From assembly GCA_917880885.1 (NCBI GenBank), contig OU862927.1:42435571-42499570 (forward strand): a stretch of DNA of 64,000 bases, read 5' to 3'. The stretch is from Limnephilus marmoratus. Taxonomy: Eukaryota; Arthropoda; Insecta; Trichoptera; Limnephilidae. Below the pieces are notes generated by a model. It ran no database searches and had not been told where the DNA came from. It was given only the letters and a program-made list of their open reading frames with translations. Shown here piece after piece: positions 12,099 through 23,965 of this stretch; positions within the stretch are counted from its first letter, which is position 1; each line of letters starts with the position of its first letter. The position numbers and the translations under genes were made by a program.

Positions 12099-15000
12099 CC
12101 GCAGTGCTATTTCTAACAAATCAAACCTTCTTATCCTATTAAATTCAAACCTTGTTTCTGTGGCTGCTGTCTCGGAGACATGGTTTACTCCATCCACCCA
12201 CTTTAATGTGGGAGGGTACTCCTGTCTCCGCGATGATCGCCCGGAAGGTACGGGCGGTGGTGCTGCCCTTTTTATTAAAAAATCCCTTCCGTTTTTCCCA
12301 ATAAATAAAATCAAACCCCCCAATGCTGACTTTCAAATGGTTGCAGCTAAAATAAAGGACACTTCCTTTGTTTCTATCTATCTTCCCCCAACATCGCACT
12401 TCAATAAACAAGCGTGGTTGCAAATTGTCCGTCAACTAAGCCCTCCTTTCTATTTATTGGGTGATTTTATAGTGATGGATTTCCTAGATGAATCCAACCT
12501 TTTTCTTTTGAATGACGGATCTCCTACTAGAATCTCTCGCCCCAACACAAACCCCAGTGCAGTGGATCTCTCCATATGGCACCTCTCTCCTCGTGGGTGG
12601 TGTCCCCCGACCCCTGCTCCAGTGATCATTTCCCGATCACCATCACTTATCAAACTTCTTTCCATTCAGACAAGGCCCATATTTCGACAAAGATTAAAAC
12701 AAAACACACCAAATGGGACGAATTTAACTCACATATGGATAAGTTTATACAAAATTTATCCTATACCGATACATTATCTGTCAAAGATGACTACGATAAC
12801 TTCAAATCAATGCTCGTAACTGCAATCAATAAATCAAATCCTCCCCCTAAAACCAAATCTCTCAAAAAACTCCCTCCATCTCCCTGGTGGGATGAGGAAT
12901 GTTCCAAAGTAGTGAGAATTCGGAAAGCTAAATCTCTTTCCTATCGTCACAATATGACTATGGAGAACTATCTCATATACAAAAATGCCGAAGCCAATGC
13001 CAAAAGGGTATTGAGGTCAAAAAAAAAATCCGGGTGGTACAACTTCTGCAGTTCAGTATCTCCGAACACTCCAATTGCGGAAGTTTGGTCTATGATTCGA
13101 AGATTTCGATCCTCCTTCAGTCCAACATCTCCTCGAGCTTCTCATTCTAAATGGATAGACGAGTTCTTGGACAAAATTGCCCCCCCTTCTGTACCTAACT
13201 TAGATGAAATAACTCCAATCCACAACACTCCTATGTCTGATCATTGGCTTGACTCTCCATTCACTTTAATTGAATTAAAAAATTGTTTATCAACAGTCAA
13301 GGACTCATCTCCAGGCAGAGATGGTATACCTTATAGCATTATCAAAAATAGTAATGATAATGTTCTAAATCACTTTTTAAGCATCTTAAATAAAATCTTC
13401 CAGACTGGCATAATACCTGATGACTGGAGTTCTCAAATAATCATCCCAATTCTAAAATTAAACAAATCACCCAATTCTGGATCCAACTATAGGCCAATTG
13501 CTCTTTCATCCACCCTTAGTAAAATTTATGAAAAATTAATTAAAAACCGGTTAGAATTTTTTGTCGAGAGTAATCATCTTCTCTCTCCATCCCAATTTGG
13601 ATTTAGGAAAAAGAAATCTACACAAGATAACCTCGCCATCATCAGCACTGATATTAATTTATCCATTTCTAACAAAGAAGTATGTCTTGCAGTCTTTATA
13701 GACATAGAAGGCGCCTTTGACAATGTTTCCATCCCAATTCTTAAAAAAAAACTTTTAGGCCTTGGCTTACCCCTCATGTTTGTCCAATCTATTATTAATC
13801 TTTTTCTCGATAGGAAAATTTTCATTGAGCTACCAGATGTTACTCCTCAGAGTAGGTCAATTTGGAAGGGTTTACCCCAAGGCGATGTATTATCCCCCTT
13901 ACTGTATAATATATACACACACGATATGCATGTCACCATTCCCCCTCAAGTAAAAGTTGTTGAGTTCGCAGATGACATAGCTTTCTTCTTATCATCCAAA
14001 ATCATTCCATCCGCCGTCAAATATCTTAATGAAGCCATGGATGCCCTTTGCACATGGCTTACTTTAAATGGTTTTGAACTTTCAGTACAAAAGAGTCAGT
14101 GTGTTACCTTCTCAAATCGTCATAATAACCCCCCTGTCCAAATTTTATTTAAAAACTCTCCAATCCCCAATGCTTCCGAAGTAAAATTTTTGGGAGTAAC
14201 ATTTGATAGGAAACTTAAATGGTCTTCCCACATTAATAATATAGTTACTAAATGTGAAAAAAAAATTAAATATTATCAGATCATTGACTGGCGTTTGGTG
14301 GGGTGCTCATCCTATCTGCATTAAGTTGCTCTACAATGCACTTATTCGAAGTCATCTCGACTATGCCTGCCCACTTTTTAGTACTGCATCCAAAAATGCA
14401 CTCAGTAAATTAGACAAAATTCAATCTAAGTCATTGCGATTAATAACTGGCGCGATGCAATCGTCGCCCATCAATTCCCTTCAAGTAGAATGTTCTGATC
14501 CTCCTCTTTATTTAAGGCGTCAATTGTTTGCTGACAAATTTGTTCTTAAATGTTTAAATTCTAAAAGTCATCAGATTATTCCCAGAGTCTCGTTGTTCAA
14601 CGACTCAACACATTCATCTACAATCAGAGCTCGAACTAAACCTCTCCCTGCCATCTGTAAAAATTTTCGCTCTCTCTCAGAGCTTCAAATTATCAAAAAT
14701 GATCTTCTTCCTTTGTACAAATTAAAATATAGTCACGTCACCCTATCCCCAACGATTTTAGAAGGGATCGGCATCCTTAAAAGTCATTCCAATCTCCCAG
14801 CCCGTACTGTCAATAATATGTTCAATGACATTATTTCTTCTAAATGGCCCAACTCTTCTCTTTTATTTACTGATGGCTCCAAATCTCCGGACTCTCCTAA
14901 CTGTGGTATTGGTATTAACGTTTACCACAATAATTCTAATGAAAGAATATTTTATTCAATTTCAAACCAATTTTCAATATTTTCTGCCGAGTGCATTGCG

Positions 15001-15738
15001 ATTATTGAATCTCTCAAATATATAATAAAAAATAATTTTGAACATTCTCTTGTTCTCTCTGACTCTCTCAGTTCCCTCCAAAAACTTAAAACAAGTCCTC
15101 TTCTTCATCCTGATGATCACTTTGTATGTCTTATTCGAGTATTGATAACCTCCATTCAAAGCTCTGGAAAAACTGTCACTCTGATTTGGATTCCTGGACA
15201 TGTTGGCATAGTGGGTAACGATATTGCTGATTCCTTGGCAAAACAAGGAGCGTCTAACCCTACCGTTACCCTCGTAAACCATATTCCCCTGTCTGATATT
15301 TTTTCCATCATCAAAGATAGATCCCGCAATGATTGGACAGAGTATTGGAACATTGCTAGTCAATCCAAGGGTGCCCGCTACGCCTCAATACAAAGGACTA
15401 TCCCATCAAAACCGTGGTTTCAAAAATTCCCCCATTTTTCCAAAAAAGAAATCTCCTTACTTATTCGTATGAGAATCGGACATTGTTCCGTTCCTTCTCA
15501 CCTTTATAAAATTCATGTGCTTGACTCCCCAGATTGTACGTTCTGTGGTATAGATGTGGGAACTTTAGATCACATATTTTTTGATTGTCCCTCTCTAAAT
15601 AAATATCCTCTCTTCTATCAAGCGTTATCAAAAATTGCCTCTCCTCCATTCAACATCTCATCTCTTCTAAGTCTGAACTCTACTCCAATCTTCCATAAAA
15701 TTCTGAAATTTGCACATTTAAATAAAATTAATATATAA
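12061..15738 (+). pseudogene. LINE ORF2: endonuclease, reverse transcriptase and RNase H, with frame breaks
   Basis: Three frames together encode the protein: 12061-12819, 12576-14324 and 14254-15738. The endonuclease N-terminus (LQWNSRS, VSETWF) is followed by G-D-F, but sequence jumps straight to a downstream region, so the catalytic Asn and about 20 residues are deleted. A frameshift lies near 12570-12590. The RT has SSPGRDGIPY, GFRKKKSTQDN, GLPQGDVLSP and the catalytic FADDIAF. A second frameshift sits in an A-run near 14262. RNase H follows (LFTDGSKS, SAECIAI, SDSLSSL, WIPGHVGIVGNDIAD), then the C-terminal C-T-F-C...H...C motif. The copy cannot make an active protein as read. Confidence 0.9.
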
Positions 15739-15841
15739 ATTCACCTTTCCTTTCTCTGTAATTATAAATGATGGCCTAGAACACTCTTGAAGGGTGAAAG
15801 CCAGAAATAATTGAAAAAAAAAAAAAAAAAACCTAGCTGGA

Positions 15842-16029
15842 TTGCTACGACTGTTTACTATTCGGGGGTAGGTAAATCTCTGGAGCCTTGCCACGGGAGC
15901 TCGCAAAGTATATCTCTGAGACTGCTTCTTGTACGCCAATGCCATCTGGCGAGCTATGGTGCAAGCTACATGCTTACCGCCATCTATCGTATTCTTTCCA
16001 TATGAAATACTTAATTACTCTACATCACA
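15842..16029 (-). repeat. gypsy-1 3' LTR, second part
   Basis: The remaining 188 bp of the LTR, ending CTACATCACA. It resumes exactly after the duplicated 12-bp target word. Confidence 0.95.
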
Positions 16030-16042
16030 CCCTCCCCCACCT
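16030..16042 (-). promoter_or_regulatory. gypsy-1 polypurine tract
   Basis: On the minus strand the bases directly before the 3' LTR read GGTGGGGGAGGG, a purine run in the position expected to prime plus-strand DNA synthesis. Confidence 0.7.
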
Positions 16043-16227
16043 AACCTCAAGCCCTGGCTACAATAAATACAAGACATGTTCTTTTCAAAGAAGTTATACA
16101 ATTTGACAAAAAAAATAGGATTTTAAATATTTCATTTATACACGATTTTATACACTAAATTCAACCAAACATAGTCATGATTTTAAATATTTCAACTTAA
16201 ATATTTCTGTTTCTCTGGGAGGGACCT

Positions 16228-19200
16228 TTATGAACGCCTTGAACGGAGCCTTCCTTCCCAAGGTCTTAGTTGAGTAGTTTGCTCTCGATCATCCGCTGGT
16301 AATCTGCAATCAAGAGAACTCCACGTTAGCCCCTTCAACAAAGCTGAGGTCCCCAACTCGTCTGAAGCGCATTTCGTGACCTCAGACGCGGTGGGTGGGT
16401 TATTATCTTCACTCTCCTCTTCCCATTTCACAGATAAACTCTTTAACTGATCAATATGCCTCTTCCAAGTCAACGGAGTACCACAGATCCTAACGATATA
16501 AACTTTTTTACCCACTTTCCTTTCTACAATACCTCTAACCCAACCAACTTTATTCACCTGACGGAAGTCCTTGACCAGACACTTCTGTCCAACATGTAAA
16601 TTCCTAATTTTTACGCCCCCATAATTCCTTATTTGATTATCTTGACTCCTTTTTATATTATCGTTAGCTATTTTTCTCTGTTCTGACACATCTTCCTGAG
16701 TGGTTTTAGGAATTAAACTACTGAAAGTTGATTTCAGTCTCCTACCAAACATCAAGACTGCCGGTTCTAATCCCGTTGTGCAATGTGGCGAATTTCGATA
16801 ATCCGATAGAAAATCACATAATCTACTTTCATAATTTACTGGAAAATTATTCCTAACCATAATTTTTTTTTAAAAAATTTTTACCGTTCTAACTGAATTT
16901 TCAGCTTGTCCATTACACTGAGGGAATTTTACCGGTGAATTTAAAAATTCTATGTTATTCTCTTTAAGAAATTCTTTAAACTCTACACTAGAAAATGCTG
17001 TTCCATTATCCGAAACTATGCAATCAGGGTTACCAAAATTAGAGAAAATTCTTCTCAATTCCTTAATCGTGTTAAACGAATCCGCCCTTGGAACCTCAAA
17101 GCAATCGATCCACTTGGAAAAAACGTCACAAATTACAAGAAACATTTTTCCTGCTACCGGTCCGCAGTAGTCTACATGCACCCTACTCCAAGTTGCCCCA
17201 GGGTTCGGCCACACTGACAAATGACTCTTAGAAGGTGCCGGCCTCATAACCGCGCAATCATCACATTTTAGAACCATTTTTTCAATGTCATTGTTCAGTG
17301 ATGGCCACCAAAAATAAGCTTTTGCTAGGCCCTTCATTTTAACTATTCCTAAATGAGATCTGTGTAATAACTCTAGCACATGTTCTTGTAAGGAACTCGG
17401 AATGACAATTCTATGTTGCCAGAAAAGGCAATCCTTGACTATGGACATTTCGTTTCTCTTAACCCAGAATCTCCACAGTACATCATCTCGACCAACTCGT
17501 TTTGGCCAGCCCTTACGCAAACACGTTAAATCTTCCTGAATAACCGTGTCTGTCTCTATAGCTGTGGAAATGAGCTTGATATCTATGTGCTCGCATTTAT
17601 CTACATAACACACAAAATCTGATCCATAATCATCTTCAAATTCTTCTTGAGAATTTTCTACCGGAAGCCGAGATAGAAAATCCGCATGATTATGACATGA
17701 CTTAACAAATTCTACCTTATACGCAAATCCGGCTAATATAATGCCATAACGCTGCAATCTGTTAGCCGCCAAAACTGGAATATTTTTGTGTTCCCCTAAA
17801 ATCCTCATCAAAGGCATATTATCTACGCATAAAGTAAACTCCCGACCGAATAGGTATTGAAAGAATTTGTTCAAACCAAACACAATAGCTAACGCTTCTA
17901 AATCTAGAATACTGTACTTCTTCTCTGCACTAGACAAACTTCTTGATGCAAATTCGATCGGTCTCATTGAACCGTCCGCAAATGTGTGCAATAACACGGC
18001 CCCGAGGCCTACGCTGCTCGCGTCTGTATATAACTTAAGAGGAAGGTTGGGAAAATAATGAGTGAGAATTCTATCAGAACCCATTAGATACTTTACTTTA
18101 TCTACTGCGTCAATGCATGACTTCCCAAATTCAAACTTTGCATTCTTCTTTAAAAGATTATGCAAAGGTTCTAAAATTGATGACATGTTCGGTATGAAGT
18201 TCCGATAAAAATTAAAAAATCCCAAAAGACTCCTCAATTGATGCACGTCGCATGGGTACGGCGCATTCTTAATTGCTTCCAATTTATCTTTTTGCGGTTC
18301 AATGCCCCTTCCCGAAATAACGTATCCCAAAAATTCTATAGATTTAACAAAAAACTGACACTTCCCAGTATTGACACATAGACCACATTCTTTCAACCGC
18401 TCGCAGACCGCGCAAATATTATTATACAGATCAAGTTCATCGACCCCTGAAATAATAATATCGTCTAGGTAAAAGGCTACGCCTTTTAAACCTTGTAAAC
18501 AACTTGATATTGTTCTTGCAAAGATGGCCGGAGCCGATTTAAACCCAAAAACCAACCTGTTATATTGGAACAGACCTAAGTGTGTGTTAATAGTTGTAAA
18601 CTTTTTACAATGATCCGCTAATTCTAACTGTGAATATGCTTCCTTAAGGTCTAATTTAGCAAAAACTTTGCCCGAACTAACCTTATGTATGACCTCCTCA
18701 ATCTTTGGCATCGGATATTTCTCTAAATTGGAAATCAAATTAAGACTCCTTTTATAATCTACACAAATTCTTATATCTCCATTTTTCTTGACAACCGGAA
18801 CAATCGGAGAAGCGAACTCGCTACTTGTAACCGGGAAGATTATACCTTTTTCTACCATCGATCTTAATTCGGATTCGATCTTCCCTTTAATAGAAAAAGG
18901 AACCGGCCTTGCATTGAAAAAAATTGGATCCGATTCCTGGTTTACTTTAAAATGGACTTTATATTTGTTAAATCTTCCCAACTTTTGCGAAAACACTTCC
19001 GGGAAATCTTGAATAAACTTTTCTCCATTCCTCATTTGCGGCGTCACTAAATTAATTGTCTCCTGAGAAGTTATCCCAAGATCGAAACATTCCATAAAAT
19101 CTCTTCCCACAATTAATTCTGTTCCTTTTATTACTACAATAAAATTAATCTTTTTGTTCCTACCCTTAAATTTCACATCAAAAATCGCCTTTCCTACGAC

Positions 19201-20232
19201 TTTTAAACGATTATTTCCATAACCTGAAATAATCCGCTTGTCTTGTGACAAAATGATTGAACTAAAATGTCGTTTAAAAATACCCTCCGGCATCACACAT
19301 AAAGATGAACCGGAATCAATCATTGCCGTAAACTTCTTGTTATTAATTTCAATTTCAGCAGTAATCGGACTAATTGACGCAACTAAAACTTTACTATCCC
19401 TGTGATTTTCAAAAATGGGATTTATAGGATTATTCTTGCAGAATTTCTGTAAATGCCCAACGCCCTTACATTTAAAACATTTCGCATTTCGAAATTTACA
19501 ATCAAACGATAGATGATAATTCCTTTTGCAAATAAAACACTGTTTTTTAACACTACCCACGGGTGATCTAAAATTCGTACCTGAATTTGATCCTAACCTA
19601 TAAGCTGGTTTCGTGTTAAAACTACCCTTGGGGCTCGTCGATCGTTCCCTACGCTGATCTCGCTTGAACCCATCGCTAGTAACTCGTTTTTTTACTAGGT
19701 TTACTTCTGATTTTACTGTATTAGCACTATCCAAAGTTGACATACTAACTGCAAGTCCTTCTATTTCATTAAACGACAACGTTTGCCCTTCTACGAAAAT
19801 TTTCTCCTTCGCGCGTCCCGGTAACAACCCGATTGCAAACATGTCTATGAGGTTTTTTTCAAGCCTCGTTTCGAATTGACAATACGTTGCTAAAGAACGA
19901 AGTCTAACCGCGAAATCTCTTATCGTCTCGCCTTGTTGTTGCCTCGCTAAAAAAAAATTCTCCCGTTCTTTAAAAACTGAACGATTTTTGTTACAATGTT
20001 TGTCGAGAAGCACTAAAAGTTTATCAAAAGATAAGTCCGTTACTTTACTTGGAAAACACAGATTAATTAGTAAGGTCAACGTTTCTGATTCTAGGAGATT
20101 CAATAAAAAAGCCCGTTTTTTCTCCACAGACGCTTTGTCATCATGGATCACGAAAAATTGCTCTATCCGAAGTCGAAACAACGCCCAGTCTCCGGAGAGA
20201 TGGCAAAACGGTGGTATTCTACCCGATTCCAT
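16228..20232 (-). pseudogene. gag-pol: gypsy-1 Gag-Pol polyprotein with one in-frame stop
   Basis: One continuous minus-strand frame broken only by TAA at 16870-16872. The open frame begins at 20298, but ATG 20232 (ME-SGRIPPFCHL) fits the Gag start of the second gypsy better. In order: Gag, two cysteine knuckles (CFICKRNYHLSFDC, CFKCKGVGHLQKFC), aspartic protease (AMIDSGSSL), RT with YLDDII, RNase H (LYTDASSVGLGAVL), and integrase with the HHCC zinc finger (HRSHLGIVK...CDDC) and a DDE core (DYCGP, VSDNGTAF, and a Glu in NGQAEN). The stop falls in an A-rich run just after the catalytic Glu, so the integrase C-terminal part (16228-16860) is cut off. No -1 slip site is obvious. Confidence 0.92.
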
Positions 20233-20663
20233 AACTCCCAACAAATAAATCGGCAAAGAAAAATCAACAAGAAAACAATAACAAATAATCCCTCTCAAAG
20301 AATCAAAAATACTTATCTCAGGAACTCTTCTGGTCTCCCTCTGGGTTTTATCCTCGTCTTCTGATTAATCCAATGATCCACAGATTCGTCCTTGAAACTA
20401 TTAACCCAATGATCCGTTTTGACCTTGAAACTTCTGATTAATCCAATGATCCACAACCAGATCGCCTCCTTGCGGTATTTCACTTCTGTTCCTAAAACAA
20501 AAATCTTCTTATTCAGCCCGTAGCCACGGAACCAAATGCTCCTTAATCTCGAGCAGAATCTCTTCCGATTCCTTGCCAAAACTGCAAGTCACTCCAGCAG
20601 TGACTTAGTCCTCCGTGTCCAGCACCAATTATTATTCGCACGCGTAACTTTCACACAATTATA

Positions 20664-20680
20664 CTTATACGGCTGCGCCA
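20664..20680 (-). promoter_or_regulatory. gypsy-1 primer-binding site
   Basis: Two bases inside the 5' LTR the minus strand reads TGGCGCAGCCG. The second gypsy has the same 11 bases at the same place. They would pair with the CCA end of a tRNA; serine tRNA is my guess from known gypsy primers. Confidence 0.7.
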
Positions 20681-20682
20681 AT

Positions 20683-20962
20683 TGTTATGTCTGCCCTTTC
20701 CTCGGCAGATAGTAATTATTAAATACGGTTCTTTGAATATAAAAGTGTTTATTTACTGGAATAACCTAGCTGGATTGCTACGACTGTTTACTATTCGGGG
20801 GTAGGTAAATCTCTGGAGCCTTGCCACGGGAGCTCGCAAAGTATATCTCTGAGACTGCTTCTTGTACGCCAATGCCATCTGGCGAGCTATGGTGCAAGCT
20901 ACATGCTTACCGCCATCTATCGTATTCTTTCCATATGAAATACTTAATTACTCTACATCACA
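20683..20962 (-). repeat. gypsy-1 5' LTR, intact
   Basis: A 280-bp LTR, TG...CA, identical by eye to the reassembled 3' LTR. GTTAT follows at 20963-20967. It also serves as the empty-site reference for the LINE insertion. Confidence 0.95.
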
Positions 20963-21244
20963 GTTATTGATAGAATAACTGAAGGAAGGGTTATAACAAC
21001 TTGTTGCTATCAAATTATCTTATAGATATATTTAGATTGATTCGACGCTTCTGGGGAAAAAGCCTTAAATCCCCATATGAACTCTGTAAGTAACTGATTT
21101 TAAAATATAATAAAAGAGCTGATTGGATAATTCATAATTATATAAGATTTACGTACGTAATCCCTCACCGGGTCACACCTGGGCAGACGACATCGTCAGA
21201 AAACATCACTGAGTTGATATCTAATAAATTTGCTTTGGTTACGT

Positions 21245-21820
21245 TTTTAGATTTTCAAGGCCAAAAGTATTTTCGTTATTTGTTTTTGGGCTGTTATGTC
21301 GTGTTGCGCTACCTCCTTCTTTAGCCAACGTTTCGGACAGCGTTGCAGTGTCCATTATAAGGGCAGATCCAGCAGATCCGGTAGATGTGTAATTGTTAGT
21401 GGTGAAATATGTGCTTATTTACTTGGAAGCGATACCGTGTTGCCAGCTCCACTACACTCCGAGCTGGTATTGCAATATACTTCAGAATGGTTGTAGATTT
21501 CAATTGCCTCCGTAATCAGGCGTGTTAAAATAAGAACAGGTTCCAAAAAGCTGTTCCTCGAATCCACTGTCGTTCAATGATCGCTAGTCACCGGTACAAA
21601 GTAACCAAGATAGGCAATAGCGTAGGAACCGGTTCCAAAATCGCCTGTTCCTGGAAACCACTGTCATTTAGTGATCGATAGTCACCGGTACAAAATAACC
21701 GTGACAGGCAGTGGCCTTATTGCCGCGGAAGGAACACTGCAACGCTGTCCGAAACGTTGGCTAAAGAAGGAGGTAGCGCAATACGGCATAACACCCTAAA
21801 AACAATAACGAAATTTTTTT
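21245..21820. mobile_element. MITE with about 100-bp terminal inverted repeats
   Basis: The left arm (about 21253-21352) and right arm (about 21724-21815) are inverted copies carrying CTTTAGCCAACGTTTCGGAC and GCGCTACCTCC blocks. The interior has a block shared with the copy at 63085 (AAGCGATACCGTGTTGCCAG) and a tandem repeat at 21529-21720. No transposase is present. Confidence 0.75.
21529..21720 (+). repeat. Two-copy tandem repeat inside the MITE
   Basis: Units of about 95 bp, each with 'ggttccaaaa', 'ctgttcct', 'ccactgtc' and 'agtcaccggtacaaa' blocks. A third diverged copy lies at 7792-7910, outside any recognised MITE. Confidence 0.6.
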
Positions 21821-22089
21821 TTTTTCTTTGATTCCAGTTTTTAAAACACGTGTTGCAAACAACTGTTGGAATACAAAGGGTCTAGGCGAAGGCACCATGA
21901 TCGAAAGGAAAGTCGTTGGAAAGCTCAAACCAGAAGAAGCGGGTAAACATCGGTCAGCCCCCGGCAGATCGCCCCTACCAGTCTCACCGAAGTCCTGGCC
22001 AATCAATCAGGTACCTGACGCAAATCATCTTAAAGCGGGGGTTGGAAGTCAAACATTCAATACAATATATTATAACAATACATAGATAG

Positions 22090-22690
22090 ATAGATAGCAC
22101 CTTCAATCAAGTTTCAACACACGTTCTTGAAGTTCCTATTTTATGATGAACAATGGAATTCGGATTTTTCAAGGGTTTGCGCTTCTTCCAACAAGAAGGC
22201 GTTATTTACTAAATAGATTTAATAACGTAATATTCCATAATTTTTCACGGGTCTGCGCTGGTGATAATTATAATAATGAGAGACAGAAGAAATAGAAGAC
22301 GAAGGTTTGGGTGTAATTGCGAAGGCACTCAGAACTGGTAACTAAACAAAGCCACAGTCGTCTCAAGCAACTTCAAGGTTCTTAATACTGAGAGTAGAGA
22401 TCGGATCTACTGGTACTTACTGTGGAATGAGACGCAGACATGAAACTTATTTTTGTTCTGTATGGTTAGAGTTTACGAAGGTCACAGACATAAATAATGT
22501 CGGAAATAGCAGTGAAATTATTAAGGGATCAAAATTAAATTTTCAATTTTTTATAAGAACAACTCTCGATTTATAACTTTTGAAGGTTATTCCCATCAAT
22601 TTAATACATCATTGAAGACGAAGATAACAATAATAATCTAAACAAAAATATGAAAGAGAACAAGATAAAGAAAAAAAGAAAAAGATAACA
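22090..22690. other. No recognisable gene
   Basis: Mixed sequence with a short GATA run at about 22082-22096. I see no domain or RNA gene. Confidence 0.45.
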
Positions 22691-22692
22691 GT

Positions 22693-22765
22693 GGCAACTG
22701 GGACTCGAACCCAGAACCTCTCGTCTAACCGGGACGGGCGCCTTTACCAATTCGAAAAATAAATT
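22693..22765 (-). repeat. tRNA-like sequence
   Basis: On the minus strand a D-arm-like part, an anticodon-arm-like part (CGTC, loop CCGGTTA, GACG) and a T arm (CTGGG TTCGAGT CCCAG) are seen. The acceptor 5' strand is not convincing and the loop has C at position 33. More likely a SINE head or tRNA pseudogene than a working tRNA gene. Confidence 0.45.
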
Positions 22766-22843
22766 TGTCTGTTTGATGGAAAGTGGTAATGATAAATTTG
22801 AATAAAGAACTCCAGTGAAAAATATCCTGGCTTTATAAAAATA

Positions 22844-23339
22844 CTAGCTGATCCGGCGAACTCCGTACCGCCTCAGAATCAAAAACTGTTGTCAACTTAT
22901 TAGCTGAATTGATCTAAATTGTTTCTCCCTGCGTTTACCATACCTTGATCTAAATTGTTTCTCCCTGCGTATCCTTTCCCCTCTCGCGTTCCCTCTCCCT
23001 CTCCCCACTCCACTTCTCCCCTTCCCCCGTCCCGTTAACCCCCCTTCCTGAGTTCCTTTCCCCCCTCCCCCCTCCCCCAGTTCACAGTTCAATATTATAC
23101 CCCTTACAATATTGCTGCAGTTCTTTCAAAATAGGAGAATTCGTTCCATACAAAATGTATGGGGAAAATAATTTTCTTAGGAGTGGAACACCCTTTACTT
23201 TTAGGGGTATGAAAAAAAGATTTTGGTCGATTCTCAGACCTACCAGATAAGCACACAAAATTTCATCAAAATAGGTCCAGCAGTTTCGGAGGAGTATGGT
23301 AACAAACACCGTGACACGAGAATTTTATATATTAGAAGA
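22844..23339 (-). mobile_element. Non-autonomous Helitron
   Basis: On the minus strand it begins TCTTCTAATATATAAAATTC and ends ...CGCCGGATCAGCTAG. Its neighbours are A (22843) and T (23340) on the plus strand, which is the Helitron A|T target with no duplication. The interior has a very C-rich stretch on the plus strand (about 22975-23085), so G-rich on the sense strand, and a two-copy repeat (22911-22975). No Rep/helicase frame is present. Confidence 0.7.
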
Positions 23340-23654
23340 TGTTCATAGACTATAGACCAATAAACGCTGAATCTGAATATAAATGTTTTATTTAATAATA
23401 TTAAACGCAGAGTTTTTAAAAAATTATTAAAAAGTCCATTTTTAATCGGATCGTAATAACACGCCGTTAAGGTGACGCACTGTTCGACGTGTCGTGACGT
23501 CACCATAAAGTCATTGTATGAGAAAGTATGATATGACACAAGCCATCATATTAATTTATTCGTTTATTTACATAGTGTTTATAGAGATTTAGTTGCTGTG
23601 TTTATTGAAACATTATTTACGCATAAATAATGTTTTGTTGGTACCAACGCCGTT

Positions 23655-23965
23655 CCTGATCAAGAAAGGAACGCTCTGATGGTTGGGCATGTAGAGCGAA
23701 TGAAAGAGGAAATGAGTGTAAGAAGAATATATGACACAAATGTGAATGGTAGAAGAAGTCGAGGACGCCCAAGAAAGACATGGCACGACCAAATGAATCA
23801 GATACTTGAGTCGGGCCATGTCAAGAGTCAGAATAATAGAAGATAATGTATGAGACGTTGTACATATGAATGTAAACGAGGCAAGGAATGTGTGCCAAGA
23901 CCGGGATGTTTGGCGGTCCGTCCTCTCTGCCTACCCCTGCGGGGAAACGGCGTGATGGTTAGTTA
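23655..23965 (+). mobile_element. LINE 3' fragment, RTE-like C-terminus
   Basis: Translation gives GHVERM, then a GRRSRGRPRKTWHDQ block, and in a shifted frame DRDVWRSVL with AYPCGETA near the end. That is the usual C-terminal tail of many insect LINE RT proteins. The end is a TTAGTTAG run. One frameshift or stop lies near 23845. Confidence 0.65.

Larger units (their letters stand above)
10448..15829 (+). mobile_element. I-like LINE with RNase H, inserted in the gypsy-1 LTR
   Basis: A non-LTR retrotransposon of 5.4 kb with a 5' UTR (10448-10673), ORF1, ORF2, a short 3' UTR and a poly(A) tail ending at 15829. The target duplication AACCTAGCTGGA (10436-10447 and 15830-15841) fixes both ends to the base, because the uninterrupted LTR at 20683-20962 shows the empty site. 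ORF1 and ORF2 overlap by 38 bp. The clade (I group) is inferred from the RNase H domain plus the C-terminal C-x2-C...H...C motif. Confidence 0.95.
10356..20962 (-). mobile_element. Mag-like Ty3/gypsy LTR retrotransposon (gypsy-1), split by a LINE
   Basis: Complete element on the minus strand. The 5' LTR is on the right (20683-20962) and the 3' LTR on the left (10356-10447 plus 15842-16029). Both LTRs are 280 bp, read the same by eye, start TG and end CA on the plus strand. The 5-bp target duplication GTTAT flanks the element (10351-10355 and 20963-20967). Internal parts are a primer-binding site, one long gag-pol frame and a purine tract. The lineage (Mag/K02A2.6-like) is inferred from the fused gag-pol, the LHRSHLGIVKMKGLA integrase style and the Gag style. 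No env is present. Confidence 0.95.

Noticed and set aside
23490..23505. TGACGTCA words (also near 24150) as regulatory sites
   Set aside because: Single short words without a gene nearby; no support for function.
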